DNA of 15,838 nucleotides from Accumulibacter sp. (GTDB taxonomy: Bacteria > Pseudomonadota > Gammaproteobacteria > Burkholderiales > Rhodocyclaceae), in the NCBI GenBank assembly GCA_003538495.1, contig DPSD01000354.1, positions 7,223-23,060 on the forward strand, in the 5' to 3' direction. Positions 1-7,521 of the stretch are shown here, in pieces. Position numbers and translations under genes: made by a program. The number at the start of each line of letters is the position of its first letter. The first letter of the stretch is position 1. Below the pieces are notes generated by a model. The model saw only the letters and a program-made list of their open reading frames with translations. It was not told the origin of the DNA and ran no database searches.

Positions 1-408
1 TGCGCAACCTGACGATCATCGAACTGGCGCTCAAGTACGTCGAGCAGCTCAGTGGCGAACGCCCGGACCTGGCGACGCTTCCCTTCGACGATCCGAAGGC
101 GTACCAGATCCTCAAGGACGGCAACACCACGGCGATCTTCCAGGTCGAATCGGAAGGCATGAAGAAGCTGGTCAGGAAGCTCGCGCCGGACCGCTTCGAG
201 GACATCATCGCCGTTCTCGCGCTGTACCGGCCGGGTCCGCTCGGCTCGGGGATGGTCGACGACTTCATCCTGCGCAAGAAGGGTCAGCAGAAGATCGATT
301 ACTTCATCGACGACCTGAAGACCTGCCTCGAGCCAACTTACGGGGTGATCGTCTATCAGGAACAGGTGATGCAGATCGCGCAGATCATCGGCGGCTACAC
401 GCTTGGTG
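1..408 (+). CDS. dnaE: DNA polymerase III alpha subunit, internal fragment (cut at both ends)
   Basis: The reading frame is open from base 3 and encodes about 135 residues of the replicative polymerase catalytic subunit, which extends DNA in the cytoplasm as part of the Pol III core. Recognisable family stretches are LTIIELAL near the left edge, [52 protein letters not shown] and GGYTLG. Together they are the palm/thumb part of the C-family polymerase. The catalytic aspartates of the family should lie just left of the window. After GGYTLG the family continues with a G-A-D-x-L-R-R-A-M-G-K-K stretch. Here that is missing: from about base 409 the DNA is an unrelated gene in reverse orientation, and the frame drifts through nonsense sequence to a stop at 537-539. 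The identity is secure; the truncation is either an assembly error or a real breakpoint. Confidence 0.92.
403..408. other. Chimeric junction between dnaE and a reversed acyl-CoA dehydrogenase gene
   Basis: To the left the plus strand reads as dnaE. To the right the minus strand reads as isovaleryl-CoA dehydrogenase, so the two genes meet tail to tail with no spacer. The six bases ttggtg fit both genes: dnaE needs (c)ttggtgg for L-G-G, and the dehydrogenase complement needs (g)ttggtgat for I-T-N. A join at a short shared word inside two coding genes is typical of assembly chimeras or microhomology-mediated joining. No transposon end or target duplication is seen. Confidence 0.75.
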
Positions 409-893
409 ATCCACATCTTGCCCCCGTTGAGGACGAAGCGGTCGCCTCTGGGTTCGGCGCGCAGCTTCATGCTGACCACGTCCGAACCGGCGTTGGCTTC
501 GGACATCGCCAGCGCGCCGACGTGCTCGCCGGAGATTAGCCTGGGCAGGTATTTCTCGCGCTGGGCGGCGTTGCCGTTACGGCGAATCTGATTGACGCAG
601 AGGTTCGAGTGCGCACCGTAGGACAGCGCGACGCTCGCCGAAGCGCGCGAGATCTCCTCCATGGCGACGATGTGCGCGAGATAGCCGAGGCCGGTGCCAC
701 CATACTCCTCTTCGACGGTCATCCCGAGCAAGCCCATGTCGCCGAACTTCTTCCACAGATCGGCGGGGAACAGGTTGTCGCGGTCGATGGCTTCGGCACG
801 CGGTGCGATCTCGTCGGCGGCAAAGCTGCGAACGCTCTCGCGCAGCATGTCGATGGTTTCGCCATGGGCAAAACCGAGGCTCGGATATTCCAT
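405..893 (-). CDS. ivd: Isovaleryl-CoA dehydrogenase, N-terminal 163 residues (truncated)
   Basis: This is an acyl-CoA dehydrogenase that oxidises isovaleryl-CoA to 3-methylcrotonyl-CoA in leucine catabolism, using FAD and passing electrons to ETF in the cytoplasm. The translation from ATG 893 begins [11 protein letters not shown]. It contains the N-terminal helical domain (about residues 14-110), [14 protein letters not shown], the isovaleryl-type [15 protein letters not shown], and the flavin/substrate loop [19 protein letters not shown]. It then reaches GGKMWIT and stops at the junction. A full family member has about 390 residues, so the beta domain, the C-terminal helical domain and the catalytic glutamate are missing. 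An AAGGAG ribosome site (902-907) lies 8 bases before the ATG. The gene starts 23 bases after the thioesterase, so the two are co-transcribed. The same gene is called liuA in Pseudomonas. Confidence 0.88.
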
Positions 894-916
894 CTCTCTC
901 GCTCCTTGGGTGGGGT

Positions 917-1375
917 CTAGCGCGGATGTTCGTGCTTGCCGTGCACGGCCATGATCGTCTGCTGCATCAGCGCACACAGTGTCTTCCGGCCGTGGTGCAC
1001 CGCAAATACCTCGGCCCGCGTGACGATCAGCGTCCGTCCGTAGCGGACCACCGAACCCTCGGCGATCAGCAACTGGCCGTCGGCCGGCGCCAGCAGGTTG
1101 AGCTTGTACTCGACGGTCAACACGCCGGTCTCGGCCGTGGTCAGCGTACTGGCGGCGAAGCCGGCCGCCGAATCGGCGATCATGCCGACCACCCCGCCAT
1201 GGATGTAGCCGTGCTGCTGCGTGATTTCCGGCGCATGCGGCAGGTGGATCTCGGTGTAGCCAGGCTCGATCACCGGCATGCTGGCGCCAATCAGCCGCAT
1301 CGCCGGCTGGCGCTCGAAGCTGGCGCGGACGCGTTCGGCAAAATCGGGATCCTGGACTCTGTGCATGGCCACCAT
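917..1375 (-). CDS. PaaI-type hotdog-fold acyl-CoA thioesterase
   Basis: A 152-residue single-domain hotdog protein of the PaaI/YbgC class, which hydrolyses acyl-CoA thioesters in the cytoplasm. The signature is the [21 protein letters not shown] stretch at about residues 55-75. There H59-G60-G61 opens the active-site helix, and D68 sits where the PaaI catalytic acid is expected. The following strands [14 protein letters not shown] and [13 protein letters not shown] are typical of the fold. Its place between a LiuR-like regulator and isovaleryl-CoA dehydrogenase suggests it clears branched-chain or aromatic acyl-CoAs and frees CoA; the substrate is inference. The start is uncertain. ATG 1375 overlaps the putative -10 element, so ATG 1366 (fourth codon) may be the true start, giving a very short or absent leader. 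Confidence 0.85.
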   Translation of the reverse strand: MVAMHRVQDPDFAERVRASFERQPAMRLIGASMPVIEPGYTEIHLPHAPEITQQHGYIHGGVVGMIADSAAGFAASTLTTAETGVLTVEYKLNLLAPADGQLLIAEGSVVRYGRTLIVTRAEVFAVHHGRKTLCALMQQTIMAVHGKHEHPR

Positions 1376-1403
1376 TTAAATTGACGTTGACGTAAACGTC
1401 AAC
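1374..1403 (-). promoter_or_regulatory. Putative LiuR operator and promoter of the thioesterase-ivd operon
   Basis: Two perfect inverted repeats are nested here. TTGACGTT (1381-1388) pairs with AACGTCAA (1395-1402) around 6 bases. GTTGACGT (1386-1393) pairs with ACGTCAAC (1396-1403) around 2 bases. Read on the minus strand, TTGACG (1402-1397) is a near-consensus -35, followed 17 bases later by TTAAAT (1379-1374) as a weak -10. The palindrome therefore fills the spacer, which is the usual site for MerR-family regulators. The palindrome also overlaps the stop codon of the upstream regulator gene. Binding by the adjacent MerR protein is inference. Confidence 0.7.
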
Positions 1404-1840
1404 TATTTTTGCCGGCCCGATAACGCGACCTTGTCCGCGTTCGCCGCTTGACTTGCGGCGCGCGCCGACAACAGATCCCGGCATTGCTGTTCAAACTCGC
1501 AGACGTCCTTCAATACCGCTTCGATGTCCTCGCGCTGCTGCAACAGCGCCGCCTTGCGCTGTTGCAGGCCGTTGAGGAACTCGGTCAATTGGGTGTTCTG
1601 GTCGCGTGCCGTGTCATACATCCCGATCAGGTAGGCGATCTCGGCCAGGCTGAAGCCGAGCCGCTTGCCACGCAGAGCAAGCTTCAGGCGCGTCCGGTCG
1701 CGGCGCGTGAAGACGCGGGTTCGCCCTTCGCGGCGCGGCGACAGCAGGCCCTGATCCTCGTAGAAACGTATCGTCCGCGGCGTGATCTGGAACTCGCGCG
1801 CCAGATCGGAAATGCTGAAGGTTGTGCTTTGCTGTTCCAC
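1403..1840 (-). CDS. liuR: MerR-family regulator, LiuR-like
   Basis: A MerR-type DNA-binding regulator. From the GTG at 1840 (145 residues) it reads [17 protein letters not shown], then the winged helix-turn-helix [21 protein letters not shown]. These are followed by [22 protein letters not shown] and a long C-terminal dimerisation helix rich in Q, R and L. The [12 protein letters not shown] segment and overall layout match LiuR, the MerR regulator of leucine and isovalerate degradation in Pseudomonas and relatives. An in-frame GTG at 1912 would add 24 residues; I prefer 1840 because it leaves the short N-terminus normal for this family. No ATG is available in frame. The thioesterase and dehydrogenase follow in the same direction after a 27-base gap holding the palindrome, which makes a local regulator-target pair. 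The stop codon overlaps the operator. Confidence 0.85.
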   Translation of the reverse strand: MEQQSTTFSISDLAREFQITPRTIRFYEDQGLLSPRREGRTRVFTRRDRTRLKLALRGKRLGFSLAEIAYLIGMYDTARDQNTQLTEFLNGLQQRKAALLQQREDIEAVLKDVCEFEQQCRDLLSARAASQAANADKVALSGRQK

Positions 1841-1966
1841 GGCGGCGCTGTCCGGAAGCGGATGAGGTGTATCCGTGTAGAATGCTTCGCTGCAGAGGCC
1901 GGCAATAGCCACCCCCCTGCGCCGGCAAGTTAATAGATTTCAGACGTTTTTACAATCCATCGAAGA

Positions 1967-3031
1967 ATGCTGCCCGACTACCCGTTTGCTGCCCCGCCCG
2001 CCGCCGGAGAGACCTTCGAGGTCGCTCCCGGCATCCACTGGCTGCGCATGCCGCTGCCCTTTGCGCTGAACCACATCAACCTCTGGCTGCTCGAGGACGA
2101 CGCCGGCTGGACCATCGTCGACACCGGTTTTGCCCTCGATACGGTCAAGGAGTGCTGGCAGAAAATCCTTTCGCGGCTGGCGACGACCGCGCACGGCGGG
2201 CGCGTCTCGCGGATCATCGTCACCCATTTCCACCCCGACCATCTCGGTCTTGCGGCCTGGCTGCAGGAACAGACCGGCGCGCCGGTGCACATGACGCTCG
2301 GCGAGTACCTGACGGCGCACGCCGTCTGGCACGAAGTCGGCGGCCACGGCAATCAGCCGATGCTTCGGCAGTTTCGCGCGCACGGCCTCGACGCCGAGCG
2401 CTGTACGGCGCTTGAACGCCGCAGCGGTGGCTACAACCGCGGCGTACCGACGCTGCCGACCGCTTACCAGCGCCTGTTTGCCGGCGACGAGCTGACCATT
2501 GGCGAGCATCGTTGGCGCGTCCGCGTCGGCTTCGGCCACTCACCCGAACACGCCGCGCTGTACAGCCCCGACCTCGGGGTGCTGATTTCCGGCGACATGC
2601 TGCTGCCCAAGATTTCGACCAACATCAGCGTCTTTGCGGTCACTCCGATGGCCGATTCACTGGCCGACTTCCTGCATTCGATCGACCGCTACCGTGAACT
2701 GCCTCCCGAAACGCTGGTGCTGCCTTCGCATGGCCTGCCCTTCCACGGTATCGAGCAACGGGTCAATGCCCTGCACGCGCACCACGACGAGCGCTTGCTG
2801 GTTCTCGAAGAAGCGTGCGTCAGTCCGCGCAGCGCCGCAGAGTTGCTGATCACCCTCTTCCCCAGGGATCTCGACACGCATCAGACGATGTTCGCCATGG
2901 GCGAAGCGATCGCCCATCTCAACCGGCTCGAACACGCCGGCCGGCTGCGGCGTATCGAGGACCAGCACGGCCTGATCCGCTTTGTCAGCATGCGGGGCAC
3001 CGCCGGGGCACCCGGCACTGGCGGCCGGTGA
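1967..3031 (+). CDS. MBL-fold metallo-hydrolase with C-terminal winged-helix-like region
   Basis: A 354-residue metallo-beta-lactamase-fold hydrolase. The zinc-binding HxHxDH motif is HFHPDH at residues 87-92. Later metal ligands are plausibly H191 (in HSPEH), D210 (in ISGDMLLP) and H255 (in PSHGLPFHG). The segment after about residue 270 resembles the small helical/winged-helix tail of LACTB2-like MBL proteins. No signal peptide is seen, so it should act in the cytoplasm. Its stop codon overlaps the phaC start (TGATG at 3029-3033), so translation of the two is likely coupled. That hints at a role in acyl thioester or PHA-related metabolism, but the substrate cannot be read from sequence. The gene diverges from liuR; the ribosome site before ATG 1967 is weak (cgaaga). 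Confidence 0.85.
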   Translation: MLPDYPFAAPPAAGETFEVAPGIHWLRMPLPFALNHINLWLLEDDAGWTIVDTGFALDTVKECWQKILSRLATTAHGGRVSRIIVTHFHPDHLGLAAWLQEQTGAPVHMTLGEYLTAHAVWHEVGGHGNQPMLRQFRAHGLDAERCTALERRSGGYNRGVPTLPTAYQRLFAGDELTIGEHRWRVRVGFGHSPEHAALYSPDLGVLISGDMLLPKISTNISVFAVTPMADSLADFLHSIDRYRELPPETLVLPSHGLPFHGIEQRVNALHAHHDERLLVLEEACVSPRSAAELLITLFPRDLDTHQTMFAMGEAIAHLNRLEHAGRLRRIEDQHGLIRFVSMRGTAGAPGTGGR

Positions 3032-4881
3032 TGGTCTCGCCGGCGCGGGAGGTTGGGCTGAAACGGTCGCTGCCCGAGCCCGCGGAGCTGGCCAACAGCT
3101 ACGTCGAGGTCGCGCAGCGCGCCTCACGGCTGCTGCGTCAGCACATCAAGAAGACGGCCAGGAAAGGCATCTGGTTTCCCAGCGACGAACTCGAGGGCGC
3201 CAGGGCCTTCATGGATCTCTCGGCGCGGCTATTGGCCAGCCCCTACCGCCTGGCGCAGGCACAGATGGCGATGATGCGCGACCATTTCCGGCTGTGGCAG
3301 CAGACCACCCTGCGACTGATGGGCGTTCCCTGCGCCGCGGTGGCCAGCCCCGACCAGAGCGACCAGCGCTTCACCGACGAGGCCTGGGAGGAGAACTTCC
3401 TGTTCGACTTCATCAAGCAGTCCTACCTGATCAGCGCTCGCCACCTGCACCAGACCGTGGCCAGGGCGGAAGGACTCGACGACGCGACGCAGCGCAGGGT
3501 GAATCAGCTCACCCGCCAGTGCATCGACGCCCTCTCGCCGACCAACTTCGCGCTGACCAACCCGGAAGTGCTGCGCGAAACCGCCAGGAGCAAGGGCAAG
3601 AACTTGCTCAAGGGCCTGAAGAACCTGCTCAAGGACCTGGAAAGCGGCGACGGCAAGCGGCGCGCGCCGATTGCCGGGAGCAGCGCTTTCCGCCTCGGCA
3701 AGGACCTGGCGGCGACGCCGGGCAAGGTGGTCTTCCAGAACGAGCTGCTGCAGTTGATCCAGTACCAGCCGGCAGGCACCCACCAGTGCCGGAAACCCTT
3801 GCTGATCGTTCCTCCGTGGATCAACAAGTACTACCTGCTCGACCTGCGCGAGGACAATTCCTTCGTCAAGTGGATTACCAGGCAGGGCTTCACGACCTTC
3901 ATCATCAGCTGGGCGAACACCGACCAGCAGCTGTCGCACAAGAGCTTCGAAGACTACCTGGTCGAGGGAACGCTGGCGGCGATCGACGCTGTCGAACAGG
4001 CAACCGGCGAGAAGAAGATCGATCTCCTCGCCTACTGCCTCGGCGGCACGCTGTTGGTCGCCACCCTCGCATGGATGGCCGCCCGGCGCGACCAGCGTGC
4101 GGCGTCGGCGACCTTCCTGACCACCCTGATCGACTTTTCGGAGCCCGGCGAACTGGCCGAACCCGGCGCCCTTGCCAGCCAGCACCGCGGCCTCGGCGCC
4201 ACCGGGCCGCTGGCCGCCAACGGCGACCCGGACAGTCGGGCAGCCGCGGCCACTTCGACGATGCTGCACGCCAACGACCTGATCTGGACTTTCGTGGTCA
4301 ACCAGTACCTGCTCGGCAAGGATCCCTTCCCGACCGAACTGCTGTTCTGGAACGCCGACGCGACGCGCACGCCGGCGACGCTGCAGCGCTTCTTCGTGGA
4401 CAACTTCTACCGGGCCAACCGGCTGGTGCAGAAAGGCGGCATCGCCCTGGCCGGCGTAGACATCGACGTCTCCCGGATCACCCTGCCGTGCTACTTCCTG
4501 GCGACCATCGAAGACCATATTTCGCCGTGGAAGAGCTGCTACCGCGGTGCCCACCTGCCGCGTGGGCCAGCCCGGTTTGTTCTCGGCGGCTCCGGCCACA
4601 TCGGCGGCATCGTCAATCCGCCGTCAGCCGGGCGCCATGACTACTGGACCAGCGAAGCCCTCCCGGAGAACGCCGACGACTTCCTGAGCAACGCCGTTCG
4701 CCATCCCGGGTCATGGTGGGACGACTGGCTGCAATGGCTGCTGGCGCAGCCCGACGGCAACACCCTGGTCGGCGCGCGGCACCCCGGTGACCACGCGCTC
4801 AAGGTCATCGAGGATGCCCCGGGCGGCTACGTCACCGACCGCCCCGACCCGCCGGCGGCGGCGCCGTCGGCCATGCCCTGA
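3031..4881 (+). CDS. phaC: Class I poly(3-hydroxyalkanoate) synthase, divergent
   Basis: PHA synthase, which polymerises (R)-3-hydroxyacyl-CoA into storage polyester at the granule surface. The protein has 616 residues from ATG 3031, close to the class I length. The N-terminal domain (about 20-230) includes the WEENFLFDFIKQSYL and LSPTNFALTNPEVL stretches. The alpha/beta hydrolase core starts near 255 (LLIVPPWINKYYLLDL). The catalytic triad is C336, D495 (IEDHISPW) and H523 (GGSGHIGGIVNPP). Two things are unusual. The lipase-like box reads A-Y-C-L-G-G, with Ala in place of the usual first Gly. The stretch after IDFSEPGEL (about 375-407) does not resemble the usual FIDEEQ segment and is rich in A, G and P. 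It overlaps the upstream hydrolase stop by one base. An in-frame extension upstream to 2815 lies inside that hydrolase gene and is not used. Confidence 0.93.
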   Translation: MVSPAREVGLKRSLPEPAELANSYVEVAQRASRLLRQHIKKTARKGIWFPSDELEGARAFMDLSARLLASPYRLAQAQMAMMRDHFRLWQQTTLRLMGVPCAAVASPDQSDQRFTDEAWEENFLFDFIKQSYLISARHLHQTVARAEGLDDATQRRVNQLTRQCIDALSPTNFALTNPEVLRETARSKGKNLLKGLKNLLKDLESGDGKRRAPIAGSSAFRLGKDLAATPGKVVFQNELLQLIQYQPAGTHQCRKPLLIVPPWINKYYLLDLREDNSFVKWITRQGFTTFIISWANTDQQLSHKSFEDYLVEGTLAAIDAVEQATGEKKIDLLAYCLGGTLLVATLAWMAARRDQRAASATFLTTLIDFSEPGELAEPGALASQHRGLGATGPLAANGDPDSRAAAATSTMLHANDLIWTFVVNQYLLGKDPFPTELLFWNADATRTPATLQRFFVDNFYRANRLVQKGGIALAGVDIDVSRITLPCYFLATIEDHISPWKSCYRGAHLPRGPARFVLGGSGHIGGIVNPPSAGRHDYWTSEALPENADDFLSNAVRHPGSWWDDWLQWLLAQPDGNTLVGARHPGDHALKVIEDAPGGYVTDRPDPPAAAPSAMP

Positions 4882-4961
4882 TTACCCCGTCGGACGCCAC
4901 GACGCCAGCGGCCCTCTCGTCGACCAACCCGGGCCGCGTCACGATCCGCGATCGCTTGGCG

Positions 4962-4967
4962 TAGAAT
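4962..4967 (+). promoter_or_regulatory. Possible -10 element (TAGAAT)
   Basis: TAGAAT matches five of six bases of the sigma-70 -10 consensus and sits in the 95-base gap after phaC. It lies only 9 bases before ATG 4977, so it would give a leaderless transcript, or one starting at a later codon such as the Met at residue 18. No clear -35 is seen. Confidence 0.3.
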
Positions 4968-4976
4968 GATCCGATC

Positions 4977-6143
4977 ATGAGTTCGACCCTGGTCCCGGAC
5001 TACAGCGGCGGCGGTATCGTCAATCTGATGCAGAGTATCGCCAGCGCCTGCGGCAGTACGCATGCCCGCTACCCTCAGCTGCATCTGCTGTCGGCGGCGC
5101 AGTTGGCCAGGGCGCGGCATGTCTTGCTGATAGTGATCGATGGGCTCGGCCTGCGCACCCTCAGCCGCCACGGCGTCAGCCCGCGGCTGCAGGGCCACCT
5201 GCTCGGCAGCATGACCTCGGTGTTCCCGTCGACGACCGCCAGCGCAATCACCACCTTCATGACCGGCCTGGCCCCGGCGCAGCACGGCCTGACCGGCTGG
5301 CACATGCACCTCGACGAAATCGACCAGACGCTGGCCATCCTGCCGCTGACGCCGCGTACCGGTCCGCCGCGCCTGCTCCCCGAGCAGCTGCCACCCCGGC
5401 TGTTCGAGCATCCGTCGCTCTTTCAGACGCTCGACCGCGAGTCCTGGGTGGTCGCGCCGCAAAGCATTGCCGGCAGCGCCTTCAACGCCTGGCACTCGCG
5501 CGGCGCGCAGAGCATGGCCTACCGGACACTGCCCGGAATGTTCGCCGGCATCGCCGCTGTGCTGCAGGAAGCGGTCGCGCCGCGCTACGTCTATGCCTAC
5601 TATCCCGACCTCGACGCCTGTTCGCACCACTACGGGACCGACAGCCGGCAAGCGCTACAGGCACTGGCCGGCTTCGACGCCCATTTCGGCGAGCTGGTGC
5701 GCCAGCTGCGCGGCAGCGACAGCTGGCTGCTGGTCACCGCCGATCACGGCTTCATCGATTCGCCGGGCCGGCGAGTGATCGATCTCGACGACCATCCGCA
5801 ACTCGCGGCACTCCTGCTGCGGCCGCTGTGCGGCGAGCGTCGCGTCGCCTACTGCTACGTCGCAGCTGCCAATCGACCGGCTTTCGAGGCCTACGTACGC
5901 CGCCATTTCGGCCGCGCCTGTCACCTCTACCGCAGCGACCAGCTGATCGCCGCCGGCTGGTTCGGGCCTGCACCCTACCATCCACGCCTGTCGACGCGAG
6001 TCGGCGACTACACGCTGCTGATGAAGGACAACTGGACGATCAAGGACTGGCTGCCGGAAGAAAAACGCTACACGATGCTCGGCGTCCACGGCGGCATCAG
6101 CAGCAACGAGATGCGCGTGCCACTGATCGCGCTGCGCGTCTAG
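4977..6143 (+). CDS. Alkaline phosphatase superfamily phosphodiesterase/nucleotide pyrophosphatase
   Basis: A 388-residue enzyme of the type I phosphodiesterase/nucleotide pyrophosphatase branch of the alkaline phosphatase superfamily, using two metal ions. Metal and catalytic motifs appear in family order. D55 is in LLIVIDGLG. The nucleophile is probably T86 or T87 in FPSTTASAITTFMTG. The D211/H217 region is in YYPDLDACSHHYG, D256-H257 is in TADHG, and H371 is in GVHGG. There is no signal peptide or membrane segment, so a cytoplasmic location is likely, and the substrate is unknown. It follows phaC by 95 bases on the same strand and may be read from its own weak promoter. No clear ribosome site precedes ATG 4977. 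Confidence 0.87.
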   Translation: MSSTLVPDYSGGGIVNLMQSIASACGSTHARYPQLHLLSAAQLARARHVLLIVIDGLGLRTLSRHGVSPRLQGHLLGSMTSVFPSTTASAITTFMTGLAPAQHGLTGWHMHLDEIDQTLAILPLTPRTGPPRLLPEQLPPRLFEHPSLFQTLDRESWVVAPQSIAGSAFNAWHSRGAQSMAYRTLPGMFAGIAAVLQEAVAPRYVYAYYPDLDACSHHYGTDSRQALQALAGFDAHFGELVRQLRGSDSWLLVTADHGFIDSPGRRVIDLDDHPQLAALLLRPLCGERRVAYCYVAAANRPAFEAYVRRHFGRACHLYRSDQLIAAGWFGPAPYHPRLSTRVGDYTLLMKDNWTIKDWLPEEKRYTMLGVHGGISSNEMRVPLIALRV

Positions 6144-6202
6144 CCTGCGAGCATCGCCGCAGCGGAAGAAACCCGACACACGTTCCATCAGGAGACCCAC
6201 AA

Positions 6203-6604
6203 ATGGCCATAGACAATCCCGGCAACAACGCCAAGAGTGCCCGCACCGATCGCCTGATCGCCGACGCCGTCCGCCACCGGCAGACCCGTGAGGCCGGCTA
6301 TCGCGAACAGGCCTTGAAGATCTACCCGTGGATCTGTGGACGCTGCAGCCGCGAGTTCACCCACCAGAACCTGCGCGAGTTGACCGTTCATCACCGTGAC
6401 CACAATCACGACAACAACCCGAGCGACGGCAGCAACTGGGAGTTGCTCTGCCTCTACTGCCACGATAACGAACACTCGCGGCAACTTGACGCCGAAGCCG
6501 CCCGCCAGGCCGGCATCAACTCGTCGGGCTCGGCGAACAGGCCGTTAGCGACGGCGCAGCCCTTCGCCAACCTCAAGGATCTTTTGAAAGGCAGGCAGCA
6601 ATGA
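6203..6604 (+). CDS. yajD: HNH nuclease-like protein YajD
   Basis: A 133-residue HNH-family protein of the YajD group, whose cellular role is not established. The zinc knuckle and HNH core are clear: CGRC (C45, C48), LRELTVHHRDHNHDNNP (H63-H64 and nearby histidines), NWELLCLYCHDNEH (N79, C83, C86, H87, H91). The conserved tail PFANLKDLL is also present. The block ALKIYPWICGRCSREF aligns closely with E. coli YajD as I remember it. This copy has roughly 18 extra N-terminal residues (MAIDNPGNNAKSARTDRLIA). Start choice: AGGAGA at 6190-6195 lies 7 bases before ATG 6203; the longer frame upstream overlaps the phosphodiesterase gene and is discarded. It is the last gene before a strong hairpin. Confidence 0.93.
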   Translation: MAIDNPGNNAKSARTDRLIADAVRHRQTREAGYREQALKIYPWICGRCSREFTHQNLRELTVHHRDHNHDNNPSDGSNWELLCLYCHDNEHSRQLDAEAARQAGINSSGSANRPLATAQPFANLKDLLKGRQQ

Positions 6605-6617
6605 CTGCTCCCGGCTG

Positions 6618-6636
6618 GCCAGGCCGCAGGCCTGGT
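6618..6636 (+). terminator. GC-rich hairpin after yajD
   Basis: CCAGGCC (6619-6625) and GGCCTGG (6629-6635) form a perfect 7-bp stem with a 3-base loop, extendable by one G-T pair, 14 bases after the yajD stop. No T-run follows, so it may be an attenuator, an RNA-stabilising stem or a weak terminator rather than a classical one. Confidence 0.5.
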
Positions 6637-6669
6637 GCGGTCGTCAATCGTGCATGAGACCCGAAACCA

Positions 6670-7521
6670 ATGGCCAACGACATCAGCTTCCGCATCCTGC
6701 AAGACATCGCCCGCGACCTCTCCGGCGAAGTGGTCAACTTCCCGACCTTCCTGGACATCACCTTCCGGGTCAGGACGGCGCTCAAGAAGCCCGATCTGAC
6801 GATCGAGGAGCTGGCGACCCTGGTCGGCGCCGAGCCCTTGATGAGCACCAGGATCATCCGCCTGGCCAACTCGGTAACGCTGAACCGCTCCGGACGCGCG
6901 ATCGTCGATGTCAATGCGGCGATCGCCCGGACCGGCATGGAAGCGGTGCGCAGCGTCTCGTTCGCGGTGGCCATGGAGCAACTCCTCGCCTCGAAGAAGA
7001 TGGCGCCATTCGCGGCCGTGTCGCAGCGCCTTTGGCAGCACACCATGCACGTCGCGGCGCTGAGCCGCCTCCTCGCGCGCAAGGCGACCCGCGTCGCTCC
7101 GGACGAGGCAATGTTTGCCGGGCTGATTCACGACATCGGCGTCTTCTACCTGCTCTCACGGGCGGCCTCGTTCCCGGAACTGATCGCCGAGCCGAGCGAA
7201 TTGCACCAGTTGCTGGTGCAATGGCACGCCGAGATCGGGCACGCCCTGCTGGCCGCGATGGGGCTACCCGAGGAACTGCTGCTGGTTGTTCAAACGCACG
7301 AGACCGACCGTCCGGTGGAAAGCCTGAAGACGTTGGCCGACGTCCTGCTGGTCGCCAACAAGCTGGCCAACCTGGAACATCCGTGGCGCGATCCGGAACT
7401 CGCCGATCGGGTGGATACGACGCTGCTGTCGCAACTGTTCGACGCCGATGCGATCACCACGCTGCTCGCCGAGTCGGCCGACGACCTGGCCTCGCTGAAG
7501 AACGCCCTGGGCGCCACCTGA
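6670..7521 (+). CDS. HDOD-domain protein
   Basis: A 283-residue protein made almost entirely of one HDOD domain, a degenerate HD-type fold used in bacterial signalling and regulation. Visible features are the N-terminal helices (residues 20-70: FPTFLDITFRVRTAL and LMSTRIIRLANS) and INAAI-like VNAAIARTGMEAVRSVSFAVAMEQL. H124 in LWQHTMHVAALS, H154-D155 in AGLIHDIGVFYLLS, and WHAEIGHALLAAMGLPEELL (184-203) follow. Enough HD-like residues are retained that metal binding is possible, but HDOD proteins are generally not shown to be enzymes. There is no receiver, GGDEF or EAL domain, so it may act as a stand-alone partner or adaptor. It follows yajD by 65 bases across a hairpin and converges on rfaE2 with a 47-base gap. 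Confidence 0.88.
   Translation: MANDISFRILQDIARDLSGEVVNFPTFLDITFRVRTALKKPDLTIEELATLVGAEPLMSTRIIRLANSVTLNRSGRAIVDVNAAIARTGMEAVRSVSFAVAMEQLLASKKMAPFAAVSQRLWQHTMHVAALSRLLARKATRVAPDEAMFAGLIHDIGVFYLLSRAASFPELIAEPSELHQLLVQWHAEIGHALLAAMGLPEELLLVVQTHETDRPVESLKTLADVLLVANKLANLEHPWRDPELADRVDTTLLSQLFDADAITTLLAESADDLASLKNALGAT

Noticed and set aside
409..539. Continuation of the dnaE reading frame past the junction
   Set aside because: The residues after GGYTLG match no polymerase sequence, while the opposite strand encodes a perfect acyl-CoA dehydrogenase there.
1941..1952. A gacgttttTac stretch upstream of the MBL gene as a second LiuR site
   Set aside because: It lacks the second inverted arm; one weak half-site is not enough.
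3670..4262. A frameshift inside phaC explaining the unusual segment after FSEPGEL
   Set aside because: The two other frames of 4140-4260 do not give the missing family sequence, and the flanks stay in the same frame with similar spacing, so true divergence is more likely.
2982..4640. Long overlapping frames on both strands across phaC (552 residues plus, 456 residues minus at 3229-4599)
   Set aside because: The translations are R/G/P/A- or V/Q/E-biased shadows typical of GC-rich DNA, while the phaC frame carries all catalytic motifs.
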